64,000 nt of DNA from an uncultured Porphyromonadaceae bacterium. Its GTDB lineage: Bacteria > Bacteroidota > Bacteroidia > Bacteroidales > Muribaculaceae. A program made the translations under genes and the position numbers. How positions within the stretch are numbered: position 1 is the stretch's first letter; the number at the start of each line of letters is the position of its first letter. The notes under the pieces were generated by a model that saw only the letters and a program-made list of their open reading frames with translations, was not told the origin of the DNA and made no database searches. This document shows, piece after piece, positions 1 through 8,780 of this stretch. The stretch is taken from NCBI GenBank assembly GCA_947573485.1, contig CANPGB010000001.1:62001-126000 (forward strand), given 5' to 3'.

Positions 1-1080
1 GTTGAAAACGGTACATATACCGACGCTATCACCGGCGACGTACAGACCGTATCGAACGGCACTCTCAAGACCAAAGCATGCAGCGGCAGCGCCAACATGC
101 GCATATACGTACTCTCTACCGCCAAGACTCCCGCTCCCGGCAAAATCGGCGAAGACGGCAAGTACCTCTACGACACCACACCCGCAGCCGATGTTCAGAA
201 AGGCTACGACGGGAACGAAGAGCCCGACGACACCTGGACTATCAAGGAAGATGCCCAGGGCGGTGGCGGCAACATCACCGAGCCCGAAGAGCCTATCGCA
301 CCCTCTATGGCCGAAGGCGAGCAGGCTGTATTCTTCGAGAACAACGCCGACTGGGGCGGCACTATCCGCGCTTGGATCTGGAGCAACAGCACCAACTACA
401 CCGGCGGCTCGTGGCCCGGTCAGGCTGCTACCTACCTTGGCAACAAAATCTGGAAATGGACATACACCGGCACCGGCAAGATTGCCGAAGGAGCAGGTCT
501 TATCTTCAACAACGGCGCTTCGCAGACCGACGACATGAAGTTTGTGAACGGCGGTTACTACAACGCCCAGGGTTACGTGAAGACTATCGAAGGTGCAGGC
601 GAAATTCCCGACGATCCCGTTCCTCCCACTCCCGTTGACCCCGAAGGCCCCGTGACCGTTTACTTCAACAACACTGCCAACTGGAGCGCCGTATCGGTTT
701 ACGTATGGGATGACGGCGGCACAATCCTCGGTGCATGGCCCGGCAAACCCGTGACCGAAACCACTACTTTCGAGGGCAAGACTCTCTACAAGTACACTAT
801 CAACCCCGACCGCGCCCTCACCAACGCCATGATTATTTTCAACAATAACGGCGCAGGTGCTCAGACAGGCGACCTCAAGCTCGTCAACGGCGCAATCTAC
901 AATGCCGCCGGCCTCGAAGGCCAGTTCAGCGGCGTAGGCTCGGTAAGCGCTGCCGACAACGGCATCATCACCGTCTACAACCTCCAGGGCATACGCCTCG
1001 GCAACACCACCGCAGGCCTCCCCGCAGGTACATATATCGTGCGCCGCGGCACTACCGCCACCAAAGTGGTAATCCGCTAA
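1..1080 (+). CDS. C-terminal part of a secreted alpha-amylase-like starch-degrading protein with two starch-binding modules (5' truncated by window)
   Basis: The frame is open from base 1, so only the last 359 residues are present. The first roughly 40 residues resemble the beta-domain that closes alpha-amylases. An acidic Gly-rich linker follows, then two homologous modules of about 85 residues (about 109-194 and 217-304), each with a V-F/Y-F-x-N pattern, an aromatic pair, a WPG motif and a repeated IFNNG element, as in CBM26-type starch-binding modules. The last 40 residues (YNLQGIRLG, then a GTYIVRRG motif and a basic end) look like a Bacteroidetes type IX secretion sorting tail. Inferred role: extracellular or cell-surface starch hydrolysis. 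The catalytic domain lies outside the window, so the amylase call rests on the modules and tail. Confidence 0.75.
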   Translation, partial: VENGTYTDAITGDVQTVSNGTLKTKACSGSANMRIYVLSTAKTPAPGKIGEDGKYLYDTTPAADVQKGYDGNEEPDDTWTIKEDAQGGGGNITEPEEPIAPSMAEGEQAVFFENNADWGGTIRAWIWSNSTNYTGGSWPGQAATYLGNKIWKWTYTGTGKIAEGAGLIFNNGASQTDDMKFVNGGYYNAQGYVKTIEGAGEIPDDPVPPTPVDPEGPVTVYFNNTANWSAVSVYVWDDGGTILGAWPGKPVTETTTFEGKTLYKYTINPDRALTNAMIIFNNNGAGAQTGDLKLVNGAIYNAAGLEGQFSGVGSVSAADNGIITVYNLQGIRLGNTTAGLPAGTYIVRRGTTATKVVIR

Positions 1081-1098
1081 GCACTACCCTCCACTCAT

Positions 1099-1140
1099 AA
1101 AAATAGCTGTGCCGCCTGCGTGCGACACAGCTATTTTTTT
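1099..1140 (+). terminator. Rho-independent terminator after the amylase-like gene
   Basis: A perfect 13-bp stem (1099-1111 pairing with 1126-1138, AAAAATAGCTGTG with its complement) encloses a 14-nt loop and runs into a T tract. It starts 18 bases after the stop codon. The A-rich 5' arm also gives a T tract on the other strand, so it could work in both directions, although the minus-strand gene that ends at 1189 is some 50 bases away. Confidence 0.9.
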
Positions 1141-1188
1141 GCTTGAGCTGCTGTGATAGAAGAGTGGGGAGTGCGAAATTCTGCTTAC

Positions 1189-1740
1189 TTATTTCAGTTC
1201 GATTATACCCGCAGGAACTTCAACACCGTCAACAAAAAAGTGAGATGAGAGAACAGGTTCTTGCTTTTTCCAGCCAAAACTCCTCGTCATGCGCACCTCT
1301 ACCTTACGGTCGTCATAGTTTACGGTAAAGGTTATCTCATAGTTATCGTCCGAGGGGAATTGTCCGAAGCGTATCAGTTTCCGGTCTGTGGCTGTCCATT
1401 TGGATCCGTCCCATTTTTCCTCACAGGTATACCACGCACCGTAAAAGATTGGTAAGCAAGCGCGGCTTTCAGTGACGCGATTCTCCAAAAATGATTCAAT
1501 GGTCCACATCACTTCATGCCGGGTACCTTCATAATCGAAGCTTACGTCTTCTCCCACAAGAGAGTTTTCGTGCTCCGGATTCAGACGGGAGTTCCCATTT
1601 TCATCGAGAATATCGAACTTGATTTCCAATGGAGCAAAATCCCAGATTATATCCCCTTTCGGTTCGTCATTATCTGAGCAGGAGCTTAGAGTGAACACGC
1701 AGCACACCAATGCTGCCAAATAGTAAAATACATTTTTCAT
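1189..1740 (-). CDS. Putative lipoprotein of unknown function
   Basis: This 183-residue protein begins with a lysine, a hydrophobic stretch and a lipobox (LSSC, Cys21) followed by SDNDEP. This is a typical Bacteroidetes lipoprotein signal, and the acidic residues after the cysteine suit surface export. The rest is rich in aromatic and charged residues with alternating beta-type segments, and no catalytic motif is visible. I do not recognise the family. It is a single gene with its own promoter (1771-1800), lying between two opposed or unrelated units, so context gives no functional hint. The codon use is less GC-rich than in its neighbours. Confidence 0.8.
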   Translation of the reverse strand: MKNVFYYLAALVCCVFTLSSCSDNDEPKGDIIWDFAPLEIKFDILDENGNSRLNPEHENSLVGEDVSFDYEGTRHEVMWTIESFLENRVTESRACLPIFYGAWYTCEEKWDGSKWTATDRKLIRFGQFPSDDNYEITFTVNYDDRKVEVRMTRSFGWKKQEPVLSSHFFVDGVEVPAGIIELK

Positions 1741-1770
1741 AGGCTCATTATTTTAGGGTTAGGCTTGCCG

Positions 1771-1800
1771 CAAATTTAGCAATAAAATCGCAACAATCAA
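1771..1800 (-). promoter_or_regulatory. Bacteroidetes-type promoter for the lipoprotein gene
   Basis: On the minus strand TTG (1800-1798) is followed after 19 bases by TAAATTTG (1778-1771), an exact match to the Bacteroidetes consensus TTG-N19-21-TAnnTTTG. The start codon at 1740 lies about 30 bases downstream. Confidence 0.75.
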
Positions 1801-1849
1801 AACAATGAGCAAAAAAAGGAATATTAACAGCTTATGTCAACAGCGGTGC

Positions 1850-2473
1850 TTACTTCTTGCGAATTAATGTGAGGCCGTCGCGCACGGGCAGGATTGCGAC
1901 CTCGAAACGCGGGTCGGCGGCCACGGCGTCGTTGAAGGTGCGTATGCCCTCGGTCTGCGGGTCGTTGGCCTTGGGGTCGAGCACCTTGTCGGTCCACAGG
2001 GTATTGTCGGCAAGGATATATGCGCCGGGGTGCAGTGCGTCGGCGAGCATGGCCCAATACTGGGGATAGCGGCGTTTGTTGGCGTCGACAAACACAAGGT
2101 CGTAGTCCTTTTCGCGGAGGAGTGCGGGCACGATGTCTTCGGCATCGCCTATGTGGAGGTTTATATCGGCTCCCGAGGAGGCGAAGAGCTCGAGCAGCTC
2201 ATCGGCATATTCGCCGTCGACTTCAACGGTGTCGATTGTTGCTCCCGCAGGCATGCCCTCGGCGAAGCAGAGGGTTGAGTAGCCGGTAAATGTGCCGAGT
2301 TCGAGGATATGGCGCGGAGCAATCATGCGCGTAAGCATCACGAGGATGCGCCCCTGCACGTGGTCGGTGCACATGCGGGGGTAGAGGCGGCGAAGGTGCG
2401 TCTCGCGGTAGAGGCGGTGGAGAGTCTCGGGCTCGGGGCTGATATGCAGTGATATATAGTCTTCTTCGGTCAT
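1850..2473 (-). CDS. O-methyltransferase (SAM-dependent, YrrM/caffeoyl-CoA OMT-like)
   Basis: The protein has 207 residues. The start MTEEDYIS at 2473 is preferred over an upstream in-frame extension because it overlaps the stop of the preceding gene as ATGA. It carries the methyltransferase motif I ILELGTFTGYST, an acidic residue ending strand 2 (VEVDGEYAD), the metal and substrate region DYDLVFVDANKRRY, and the later DNTLW segment typical of Mg-dependent class I O-methyltransferases. It probably transfers a methyl group from S-adenosylmethionine to a catechol-like or other small hydroxyl substrate in the cytoplasm; the substrate cannot be inferred. It is the last gene of the minus-strand operon that begins with the LRR gene at 8712. 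Confidence 0.88.
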   Translation of the reverse strand: MTEEDYISLHISPEPETLHRLYRETHLRRLYPRMCTDHVQGRILVMLTRMIAPRHILELGTFTGYSTLCFAEGMPAGATIDTVEVDGEYADELLELFASSGADINLHIGDAEDIVPALLREKDYDLVFVDANKRRYPQYWAMLADALHPGAYILADNTLWTDKVLDPKANDPQTEGIRTFNDAVAADPRFEVAILPVRDGLTLIRKK

Positions 2474-2715
2474 TGAGGCATAAGTACGAGCACCCACATC
2501 GCGGCGTGGGTGAGGAGGGTGAGGCACACTAAAATCCACATCATGGCCGGACGGGTGTTGCGGCAGAACCATGCGCAGACGGTGGCCAGAATAACGTATA
2601 CGGGGTAGAGCCACAGGAAAACCTTCATCTGCCCTTCGGCGGCGGGGGCGGCACTGAGCATCCACGGGTAGGCGAGCACGGGAAGCGCCGCAACGATTAT
2701 CGCGAATTTCTTCAT
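2470..2715 (-). CDS. Small hydrophobic membrane protein, unknown function
   Basis: This 81-residue protein has about three hydrophobic segments (roughly residues 4-22, 31-50 and 57-78) and few charged residues apart from the KK start and an RNTRP loop, so it is probably an inner-membrane protein. I do not recognise a family. Both ends use ATGA overlaps: its start (2715) shares bases with the stop of the epimerase gene, and its stop (2470) shares bases with the methyltransferase start. This argues strongly that it is translated and coupled to both neighbours. Confidence 0.75.
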   Translation of the reverse strand: MKKFAIIVAALPVLAYPWMLSAAPAAEGQMKVFLWLYPVYVILATVCAWFCRNTRPAMMWILVCLTLLTHAAMWVLVLMPQ

Positions 2716-3746
2716 TTTGCGGCTTTCTTGCTTTCGAGGTAAGCCTTTACGGTCTCGGCAATGCCTCGTTCGAGGGGGAAGCGGGCGGTGAAACCGAAGT
2801 CGGCCACGGCGTCGTCGACCGAGCAATTCCAGTTGCGCTGCTTCATGATTCTGAACTTGTCGCGGTTGAGTGTCGAGGGTTTAAGCGTAAGAGCCCCTAT
2901 TTTCTCGGCTACGGTGCTCACGGCATACACGGCCCACATGGGCAGCTTGACGGGCACTACAAACTTGCGCCCGAGAGCCTTGGCGACAATCGTGCGGAAC
3001 TCTTTCTGAGTGTAAGCCTTGGGCTCGCTTATTATATACTTCTTATGCAGGGTTTTATCGGAAGCGAGAGCGTCGAACATCGCCGCCACGAGGTCGTCGA
3101 CGTAGATAAATGTGAGCATCTGCTTCTTATATCCCACTCCGAAGTCGAAGTGGCTGTCGATGCACTTCACCATCATCAGATAGTCGAGCTCGTGGGGGCC
3201 GTAGACGCCTGTGGGGCGGAATATTATCCACGGCAGGCTGCGGCGCGTCTCCAGAAAAGTCTCGGCTTTAATCTTCGAGAGGCCGTAGCGGGTGTTTGGC
3301 TCGGGCACGGCACGGTTGTCTATGGGCGCGTAGCAGCCGTCTTCTGCCACAGGACCGAGGGCGCTGAGCGAGCTCATGAAAAGGAATTTCGAGGGTACGA
3401 GGTTCTCATCTTCAAGGGCATCGGCAAAGTCGCGGAGGTACTGGTAGTTGACGCGGTTGAAGTCGGAGAAGCGAGCAGCCTTGGTGGCACCGAGGTTGTA
3501 TATAATATAATCCCAGGGTTTGTGACCGGGGGCTGCGGCGGCGAGCTGCTGCCCGAGAGTATCGGAGTTATCGTAGTCGAGGACAACGAAGTGGATAGCC
3601 GGGTCGGAGAGGTAGCGACGCGAAGTGCTCTCGCGCACGCAGGCATAGACGTCGAAGCCGCGGCGGAGTCCTTCGGCCACTATGAAGCCGCCGATAAAGC
3701 CACCGGCGCCCACAACGAGCAGAGTCTTTTTATCTGAAGATGTCAT
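2712..3746 (-). CDS. NAD(P)-dependent sugar epimerase/dehydratase-like protein (extended SDR)
   Basis: The 344-residue product starts MTSSDKKT at 3746, where ATGA overlaps the stop of the glycosyltransferase; a start 10 codons further upstream is possible. The N-terminal Rossmann motif VVGAGGFIGGFI (GxxGxxG) binds NAD(P), SSLSALGP supplies the Ser region, and YGLSKIKAE holds the catalytic Tyr-x-x-x-Lys. IIFRPTGVYGP is the usual substrate-domain signature. It therefore belongs to the NAD-dependent epimerase/dehydratase (3-beta-HSD-like) family. Its place between a GT4 glycosyltransferase and a methyltransferase suggests modification of a sugar or lipid precursor, but the substrate is not determinable. 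Confidence 0.87.
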   Translation of the reverse strand: MTSSDKKTLLVVGAGGFIGGFIVAEGLRRGFDVYACVRESTSRRYLSDPAIHFVVLDYDNSDTLGQQLAAAAPGHKPWDYIIYNLGATKAARFSDFNRVNYQYLRDFADALEDENLVPSKFLFMSSLSALGPVAEDGCYAPIDNRAVPEPNTRYGLSKIKAETFLETRRSLPWIIFRPTGVYGPHELDYLMMVKCIDSHFDFGVGYKKQMLTFIYVDDLVAAMFDALASDKTLHKKYIISEPKAYTQKEFRTIVAKALGRKFVVPVKLPMWAVYAVSTVAEKIGALTLKPSTLNRDKFRIMKQRNWNCSVDDAVADFGFTARFPLERGIAETVKAYLESKKAAK

Positions 3747-4918
3747 ATGAAGCTTATTAATGCTTTCTTGTAGCACGCCATGGTCTGCCGGGCGAAATTC
3801 TCGGCAGAGAAACGGCGTATGTGTTGACGGCCCAGGCGTGCGGTTTTGTCGTGGAACACCACATCGTCAAGGAGGTGTTCGGCGGCTTCGGCACAGGCGG
3901 CAACGTCGTCGGGATTTACATAGATCCCCCCTTCGCCACCTGCCTCTTCGAGGCACGAACCTGTGCAGGCTATCACGGGGGTACCCATTGCAAGCGACTC
4001 TACTACGGGGAGCCCGAAGCCCTCGTAGCGCGAGGTGTAGGTGGAGAGCTCGGCGGCGCTGTAGAGGGCGGGGATGTCGGCGAAAGGCACGCCCGAGAGC
4101 TGCAGCACGCGGTCGGCGAGGCCGAGGCGCTCTATCTCGCGGCGCACCTCATCGGCGTAGCTGCCGTCCATGCGGCCAACGATAACGAGCCCCACAGCCT
4201 TTGGCAGGCGCGCCAAGGCACGCACGGCAAGGAGCTGGTTCTTGCGCGACTGCACGGTGCCCACGCTTATAATATAGCGCTCGGGCAACTTGTAGCGGGC
4301 ACGCACGCGGGCGCGGTCTTCGGTGCCCACGGCGAGCGAGAACACAGGGTCGATGCCCTGGTATATGATGTCGATTTTCTCTTCGGGTATGCCGTAGTCG
4401 GCCATGAGGTCGCGCTTGGTACACTCGCTTATGGCTATCACGCGTGTTGCAATGCGCGCCGAGCGGCCATATTTGAAGTCGTAGAGGCGGCGGTCGATGG
4501 CGCTGTAGTCGCGGGGCACACGGCGCCAGATTAGGTCGTGGATAGTGACCACCGAGGGGCACACGCCTTTTATGGTCAGGGGCAGCTCGTTGCTGAGACC
4601 GTGGTATACGGCCACGCCGTCGGCCTGCAGCTGCACGGGAAGGTCGACGCTGCGCCAGAAGGCTTTTGTAAGACCGTTCGAGGGCTTCAGCGAGGGCGTG
4701 AAGAGCTCCACATTGTCGCGGGCGAGGAGCGGGCGCAGGCGCTCGTTGTCACTGTCGGCAGGCGAGTAGAGGCGGAAGGTGGAGCCGGGATATGCCGCCG
4801 AGAGTATGTTCACGGCATATCGGCTGTAGTTGCCGAGCCCCGTGTTGTTGAGCACGGCACGCTTGCCGTCGAGGCCTATTATCAGCCCCTTGGTATCGTT
4901 ACTCTTATTCTTCACCAA
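3743..4918 (-). CDS. Glycosyltransferase family 4 (group 1) enzyme
   Basis: The 391-residue protein has the two-domain GT-B pattern. The N-terminal domain includes NTGLGNYSRYAV and the VVTIHDLIWR segment. The C-terminal domain has YIISVGTVQSRKN (GT4 phosphate-binding loop), a GR region (VIVGRMDG) and the donor-binding E-x7-E motif in SRYEGFGLPVVESLAMG. It should transfer a sugar from a nucleotide donor to a cell-envelope glycan or lipid at the cytoplasmic face. The start at 4918 overlaps the end of aroQ by 14 bases. It sits in the operon between aroQ and the epimerase. Donor and acceptor are unknown. Confidence 0.9.
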   Translation of the reverse strand: MVKNKSNDTKGLIIGLDGKRAVLNNTGLGNYSRYAVNILSAAYPGSTFRLYSPADSDNERLRPLLARDNVELFTPSLKPSNGLTKAFWRSVDLPVQLQADGVAVYHGLSNELPLTIKGVCPSVVTIHDLIWRRVPRDYSAIDRRLYDFKYGRSARIATRVIAISECTKRDLMADYGIPEEKIDIIYQGIDPVFSLAVGTEDRARVRARYKLPERYIISVGTVQSRKNQLLAVRALARLPKAVGLVIVGRMDGSYADEVRREIERLGLADRVLQLSGVPFADIPALYSAAELSTYTSRYEGFGLPVVESLAMGTPVIACTGSCLEEAGGEGGIYVNPDDVAACAEAAEHLLDDVVFHDKTARLGRQHIRRFSAENFARQTMACYKKALISFI

Positions 4919-5342
4919 GATTCAGTATAGCGTTGACAGCCAACACATAGGAGTTTGCCCCGAAGCCACTCACGGTGCCACGGCACACAGGTGCTATCAC
5001 CGAGGTGCGGCGGAATTGCTCACGAGCCTGAGGGTTGCTTATATGTACCTCCACCACAGGGACCGGCACGGCGGCAATGGCGTCGGCAATGGCATAGGAA
5101 TAGTGGGTGTAGGCGCCGGCGTTGAGCGCTATGCCGAGGCACGCGGGGTCGAAACCGGCCTCATGAATGGCGTCGATAATCGCTCCCTCGCTGTTGCTCT
5201 GCACAAAGCGGAGTTCTACACGCCCGGCAAAGGCCGTGACGAGCATGGCGTTGATGTCGTCGAGGGTTCGCGTGCCGTAGATTTCGGGCTCGCGCTTGCC
5301 GAGCAGGTTGAGGTTGGGGCCGTTGACTGTGAGAATATACAT
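4905..5342 (-). CDS. aroQ: 3-dehydroquinate dehydratase, type II
   Basis: At 145 residues it has the normal length for the type II enzyme, which converts 3-dehydroquinate to 3-dehydroshikimate in the shikimate pathway as a cytoplasmic dodecamer. Family motifs are present: NGPNLNLLGKREPEIYG at the N-terminus with the catalytic Tyr and the mobile Arg loop, then NAGAYTHYS, VEVHISN and the catalytic His in that segment. Its start codon shares one base with the stop of mrp (TGATG, 5340-5344), indicating translational coupling. Confidence 0.96.
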   Translation of the reverse strand: MYILTVNGPNLNLLGKREPEIYGTRTLDDINAMLVTAFAGRVELRFVQSNSEGAIIDAIHEAGFDPACLGIALNAGAYTHYSYAIADAIAAVPVPVVEVHISNPQAREQFRRTSVIAPVCRGTVSGFGANSYVLAVNAILNLGEE

Positions 5343-6442
5343 CAGTGCACGTTTACTTTCTGAGTGGGGGGCAGGTCGTTGTTGCGGCGTGCCACAGCTT
5401 CGGTGAGCTCATGGGCGAGGTGCACGAAAGCCTGGGCCGATGCAGTGGGCTCGAGCACTATGGGCGAGCCGCTGTCGGAGTGGTCGCCCACGGCAGCCAC
5501 AAGTGGGATATGCGCGAGCACGGGCACTTTTAGCGAGGCCGCGAAGGCATCTACGGCGCCCTCTTTGCCGAAGAGGAAATATTTCTCGTCGGGGTGCTTC
5601 TCGGGAGTGAACCACGCCATATTGTCGACGATACCGAGCACGGGCACGTTGATTTTGGGGTCGCGGAACATGGCAATACCCTTGCGGGCATCGGCTATAG
5701 CCACCTGCTGGGGTGTGGTGACAACCACAGAGCCGGTCAGACCAAGGGTCTGCACGAGGGTGAGGTGAATATCGCTGGTGCCGGGGGGCATGTCGATGAG
5801 GAAATAGTCGAGCTCTCCCCAGTCGGCTTGCTCGATGAGCTGTTTGAGGGCGTTGGAGGCCATTGCACCACGCCATACGGCAGCGCTGTCGGGGTCGAGG
5901 AGGAAGCCTATCGAGAGTACTTTCACACCATAGGCCATGGCCGGGATTATGAGGTTGCGGCCATCAACTTCGTGCATGTATATCTGCTCATTCTCAAGGC
6001 CGAACATCTTGGGCACCGAGGGGCCGAAAATATCGGCGTCGAGCAAGCCCACGCTGTAGCCCTCGGCAGCGAGTGCCACGGCGAGGTTGGCGGCAACGGT
6101 AGATTTGCCAACGCCACCTTTACCCGACGATATGGCCACGATATTCTTCACGCCCGGCAGCACGGGAGCCTTTGCAGGAGCCTCGGCAGGCTCGCGGCGA
6201 ACGGCAGTGTTGATAGTGACCTTTGCACCGGGAGCCTTGAGGTGGATTGCAGCCTCGGCGGTTTTGAGGAGCGATGCCTTGAAAGGGTCGGTGGCTTTCT
6301 CGAAAAGGAGGGTGAAGCTTACGCTGTCGCCGTTGATGCGAATGTCGTCTTCAAGCATGCCGAGCTCCACGATGTTTTTGCCGGAGCCGGGATAGCGCAC
6401 GGTGGCGAGCGCCTCGGTTATAAGAGCGGGATATAGTGTCAT
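5342..6442 (-). CDS. mrp: Mrp/ApbC-family iron-sulfur cluster carrier ATPase
   Basis: This 366-residue protein starts MTLYPALI at 6442. Upstream in-frame sequence overlaps trmB and is low-complexity, so it is not used. It has an N-terminal MIP18/DUF59-type domain (about residues 4-75), an Ala/Pro linker, and a P-loop domain with the deviant Walker A GKGGVGKS (about 107-114), DADIFGPS (Walker A') and DMPPGTSD. Mrp/Nbp35 proteins carry and transfer [4Fe-4S] clusters to apoproteins in the cytoplasm. The C-terminal CxxC of some family members is not visible here. It is an operon member directly downstream of trmB. Confidence 0.94.
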   Translation of the reverse strand: MTLYPALITEALATVRYPGSGKNIVELGMLEDDIRINGDSVSFTLLFEKATDPFKASLLKTAEAAIHLKAPGAKVTINTAVRREPAEAPAKAPVLPGVKNIVAISSGKGGVGKSTVAANLAVALAAEGYSVGLLDADIFGPSVPKMFGLENEQIYMHEVDGRNLIIPAMAYGVKVLSIGFLLDPDSAAVWRGAMASNALKQLIEQADWGELDYFLIDMPPGTSDIHLTLVQTLGLTGSVVVTTPQQVAIADARKGIAMFRDPKINVPVLGIVDNMAWFTPEKHPDEKYFLFGKEGAVDAFAASLKVPVLAHIPLVAAVGDHSDSGSPIVLEPTASAQAFVHLAHELTEAVARRNNDLPPTQKVNVH

Positions 6443-6444
6443 TG

Positions 6445-7230
6445 TTACTGGTCTTTTGATTCGCTGTCGAGCATCTGCGGGCACTCGATGTAGCCTCGCG
6501 AGTAGCTGCGGTAGGTGTCGGGCTCGATGTCGTCGGCGCCAGGGGGCTCGGCGAGAGCCGGAGCGGTGCCGGGGTGGAACGCGAAATATTTTATTGTGAG
6601 CCCGCGGTCGAGCCATTGCTGCTCGTAGTGGGTGCGTATGTTCAGAATAGGGTCATCGGGGGCGATGGTGGCATAGAGGTCGGCGGTGTCGCTGACAACT
6701 TCAAGGCCGTTGTGGGCTGCCATCATCGTGGTGTAGGTGTAGAGGAAGGGGCTGTCGGTCTTGAGGTGTATCAGGCCGCCGGGGGCAAGCACGCGGCGGT
6801 ACATCTCCACAAAGCGTGTGCCCGTGAGGCGCTTGTTCACCTTCTTCATCTGCGGGTCGGGGAAGGTAATCCATATCTCGGCCACCTCGCCGGGGGCGAA
6901 GAACGATTCGAGCCACTCTATTGAAGTGCGCACAAAGGCAACGTTCTTCATATCAGCGCGCAGGGCGGCTGTGGCGCCGCTCCATATGCGGGCGCCCTTG
7001 ATGTCGATGCCTATGAAGTTCTTGTCGGGGAACTGCTGTGCGAGACCCACGGTGTATTCGCCTTTGCCGCAGCCGAGTTCGAGCACTATGGGCTTGTCGT
7101 TATGGAAAAATTCCTCGTGCCAGCGGCCTTTGAGGGGGAAGCCGCTCTCGCGCAGCACCCCGAAAGGATATTGCAGCACGAGCGGATTCTCTTCTACTTC
7201 TTTGAATTTACGCAGTTTGTTTTTACCCAT
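6445..7230 (-). CDS. trmB: tRNA (guanine-N7-)-methyltransferase
   Basis: The 261-residue protein has the TrmB hallmarks: LELGCGKGEYTVGLAQ (SAM motif I), NFIGIDIKGARIW, the catalytic segment ITFPDPQMKKVNKRLT, and HLKTDSPFLY with TxYE-like residues near RTHYEQQW. It methylates G46 in the variable loop of several tRNAs using SAM. The C-terminal 40 residues after FAFHPG are a Pro/Glu-rich extension of the kind often seen in this order. Its start lies immediately next to the stop of the LRR gene (7231), with no gap, and its stop is 2 bases from the mrp start. Confidence 0.95.
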   Translation of the reverse strand: MGKNKLRKFKEVEENPLVLQYPFGVLRESGFPLKGRWHEEFFHNDKPIVLELGCGKGEYTVGLAQQFPDKNFIGIDIKGARIWSGATAALRADMKNVAFVRTSIEWLESFFAPGEVAEIWITFPDPQMKKVNKRLTGTRFVEMYRRVLAPGGLIHLKTDSPFLYTYTTMMAAHNGLEVVSDTADLYATIAPDDPILNIRTHYEQQWLDRGLTIKYFAFHPGTAPALAEPPGADDIEPDTYRSYSRGYIECPQMLDSESKDQ

Positions 7231-8712
7231 TTAGCGTGCCATTTTGAGGGTGGCTGCCGAGCCGTCGGCAAGGAGGCAGTTTACGATGAATATGTCGGCG
7301 TCGAACTGAGCGGTGTCGATAGCGGCGCGGAAGTCGGCGGGAGACGCCGAGGCAAGCTTGCGGCCTGCGACATCGAAGAGCTGTACGAGTTCAATGGGGC
7401 TGCCCGACGACTCCAACAGCAGCGTGGCACCCGAGAAACGGCCTCGCAAGGTAGAGGCGGCGGCATCGGCAAGGGGAGCGTCGGCACCGGTGGAGATAGA
7501 GCGCACGTCGAACTCCTGCCACTGGGGCGAGGCCTTGAACTCGTCGGCAAGATTCTCACCAACCGAAAGAGTCACACTCTTCTGGTCGACATCGCTCCAC
7601 ACGTCGGCACCAAGCGCGGGTACCTCGCTGAGGGCGGTGGCGTTGATTGTTTTAAGACCTGTCATGCCCTCCATTGCGTTGTCGCCTATATATTCGAGGG
7701 AGGCGGGGAGGGTGAGCGAACTCATGGCGGAGGCATCTTTCATAGCGTAGTTGCCTATCGACGAGAGGCCGCCGGGCAGGGTGGCAGCCACGAGCGAGGG
7801 GGTGCCTTTGAGCATGTAGTCGGGCATGTCGGCAAGAGACTGCGGCATGAGGAGCGACGAGAGGTGGGGGCAATCGAAGAAAGCGCCCTCGCCCACCGAT
7901 GAGAGGGTCGCGGGAAGTGAGGCCGATGTAAGGGCGTCGTTGTAGGCAAAGGCCCAGGCGCCGAGCTGCGAGAGTTTGGTGTTCTCGAGGTCGGCGGCAG
8001 CTATGCCGCTGTGTGCGAAAGCGAGGCTGCCTATGCTGCGGAGCCCCGCGCCGAAGTCAAAGGCTTCGAGGGCGCTGCAGCCGTTGAAAGCGCCGTCGCC
8101 GATAGCCGTGAGGCTTTCCGAGCCCTTGACAGCGGCCAGTGAGGAGCAACCGGCGAAGGCCGAGGCGCCTACAGAGGCAGTGCCTCCGAAGGTCACAGTG
8201 GTGAGCGACGGGCAGTTGTTGAACACATATTCACCGACAGCCGCAGTGTTGACCGTAACGGTTTTGAGCGATTGGCAACCGCCGAAGGCCGCGGTGCCCA
8301 TGTTTACGATATTTGCGGGTACAACGAGGCTTTCGAGGGCGGAACCCGAGAAGGCATGGCTGCCTATGCTCACGGCTCCCGAGGGGAGTGTGAGCGATGT
8401 AATGTGCGAACCGGCAAGAGCCATGGCCGGGATAGTGTTGGCCGGGTACTCGCTGATGCCGTTCACGGGGTCGCCGAGATACGCAGCTATTGTCAGCCCC
8501 GAGAGGTCGAGGCTGCGCAGAGCCGTCATACGGCTGTCGATGAAATAAAAATCGGAGGCATCGGCCGTGCCCGTAAGGGTAAGTTCACTTACGCCGGCAG
8601 GGTTGGCTACGAGGCTGTTAAGCTCCCCGGGAGCGCACTTCACGGTGAGGGCGCCCGCACTGTTTATTACAAAAGCGGCGGAGAGAGCCGCGAGGAAAAA
8701 TCTTAATTGCAT
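7231..8712 (-). CDS. BspA-like leucine-rich repeat secreted protein
   Basis: This 493-residue protein starts MQLRFFLAAL at 8712 and has a signal peptide (cleavage near SAGA-LT, about residue 21). Two earlier in-frame starts at 8724 and 8736 exist, but the -7 box at 8741-8734 would put transcription start at about 8727, favouring 8712. Residues about 90-390 are a run of roughly 23-residue LRR_5/BspA (TpLRR) units with patterns such as IGSHAFSGSALESLVVPANI and IGDGAFNGCSALEAFDF. The C-terminal 90 residues form a beta-type domain ending in LADGSAATLKMAR, possibly a sorting tail. BspA-like LRR proteins are surface or exported proteins that bind host or bacterial ligands. Oddly, it heads an operon of housekeeping genes. 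Confidence 0.85.
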   Translation of the reverse strand: MQLRFFLAALSAAFVINSAGALTVKCAPGELNSLVANPAGVSELTLTGTADASDFYFIDSRMTALRSLDLSGLTIAAYLGDPVNGISEYPANTIPAMALAGSHITSLTLPSGAVSIGSHAFSGSALESLVVPANIVNMGTAAFGGCQSLKTVTVNTAAVGEYVFNNCPSLTTVTFGGTASVGASAFAGCSSLAAVKGSESLTAIGDGAFNGCSALEAFDFGAGLRSIGSLAFAHSGIAAADLENTKLSQLGAWAFAYNDALTSASLPATLSSVGEGAFFDCPHLSSLLMPQSLADMPDYMLKGTPSLVAATLPGGLSSIGNYAMKDASAMSSLTLPASLEYIGDNAMEGMTGLKTINATALSEVPALGADVWSDVDQKSVTLSVGENLADEFKASPQWQEFDVRSISTGADAPLADAAASTLRGRFSGATLLLESSGSPIELVQLFDVAGRKLASASPADFRAAIDTAQFDADIFIVNCLLADGSAATLKMAR

Positions 8713-8733
8713 AATAAATGGCATTTGGCTCCG

Positions 8734-8741
8734 CAAAATTA
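8734..8741 (-). promoter_or_regulatory. -7 box for the LRR-trmB-mrp-aroQ operon
   Basis: TAATTTTG on the minus strand (8741-8734) matches TAnnTTTG. No TTG is seen at the expected distance, so the upstream element is weak. Its position decides the start codon of the LRR gene: the ATG at 8712 gives a short leader, while 8724 would be nearly leaderless. Confidence 0.5.
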
Positions 8742-8780
8742 CGCAAATTTCGCCAAACGGCCATTTTTTAGCATGTTAAA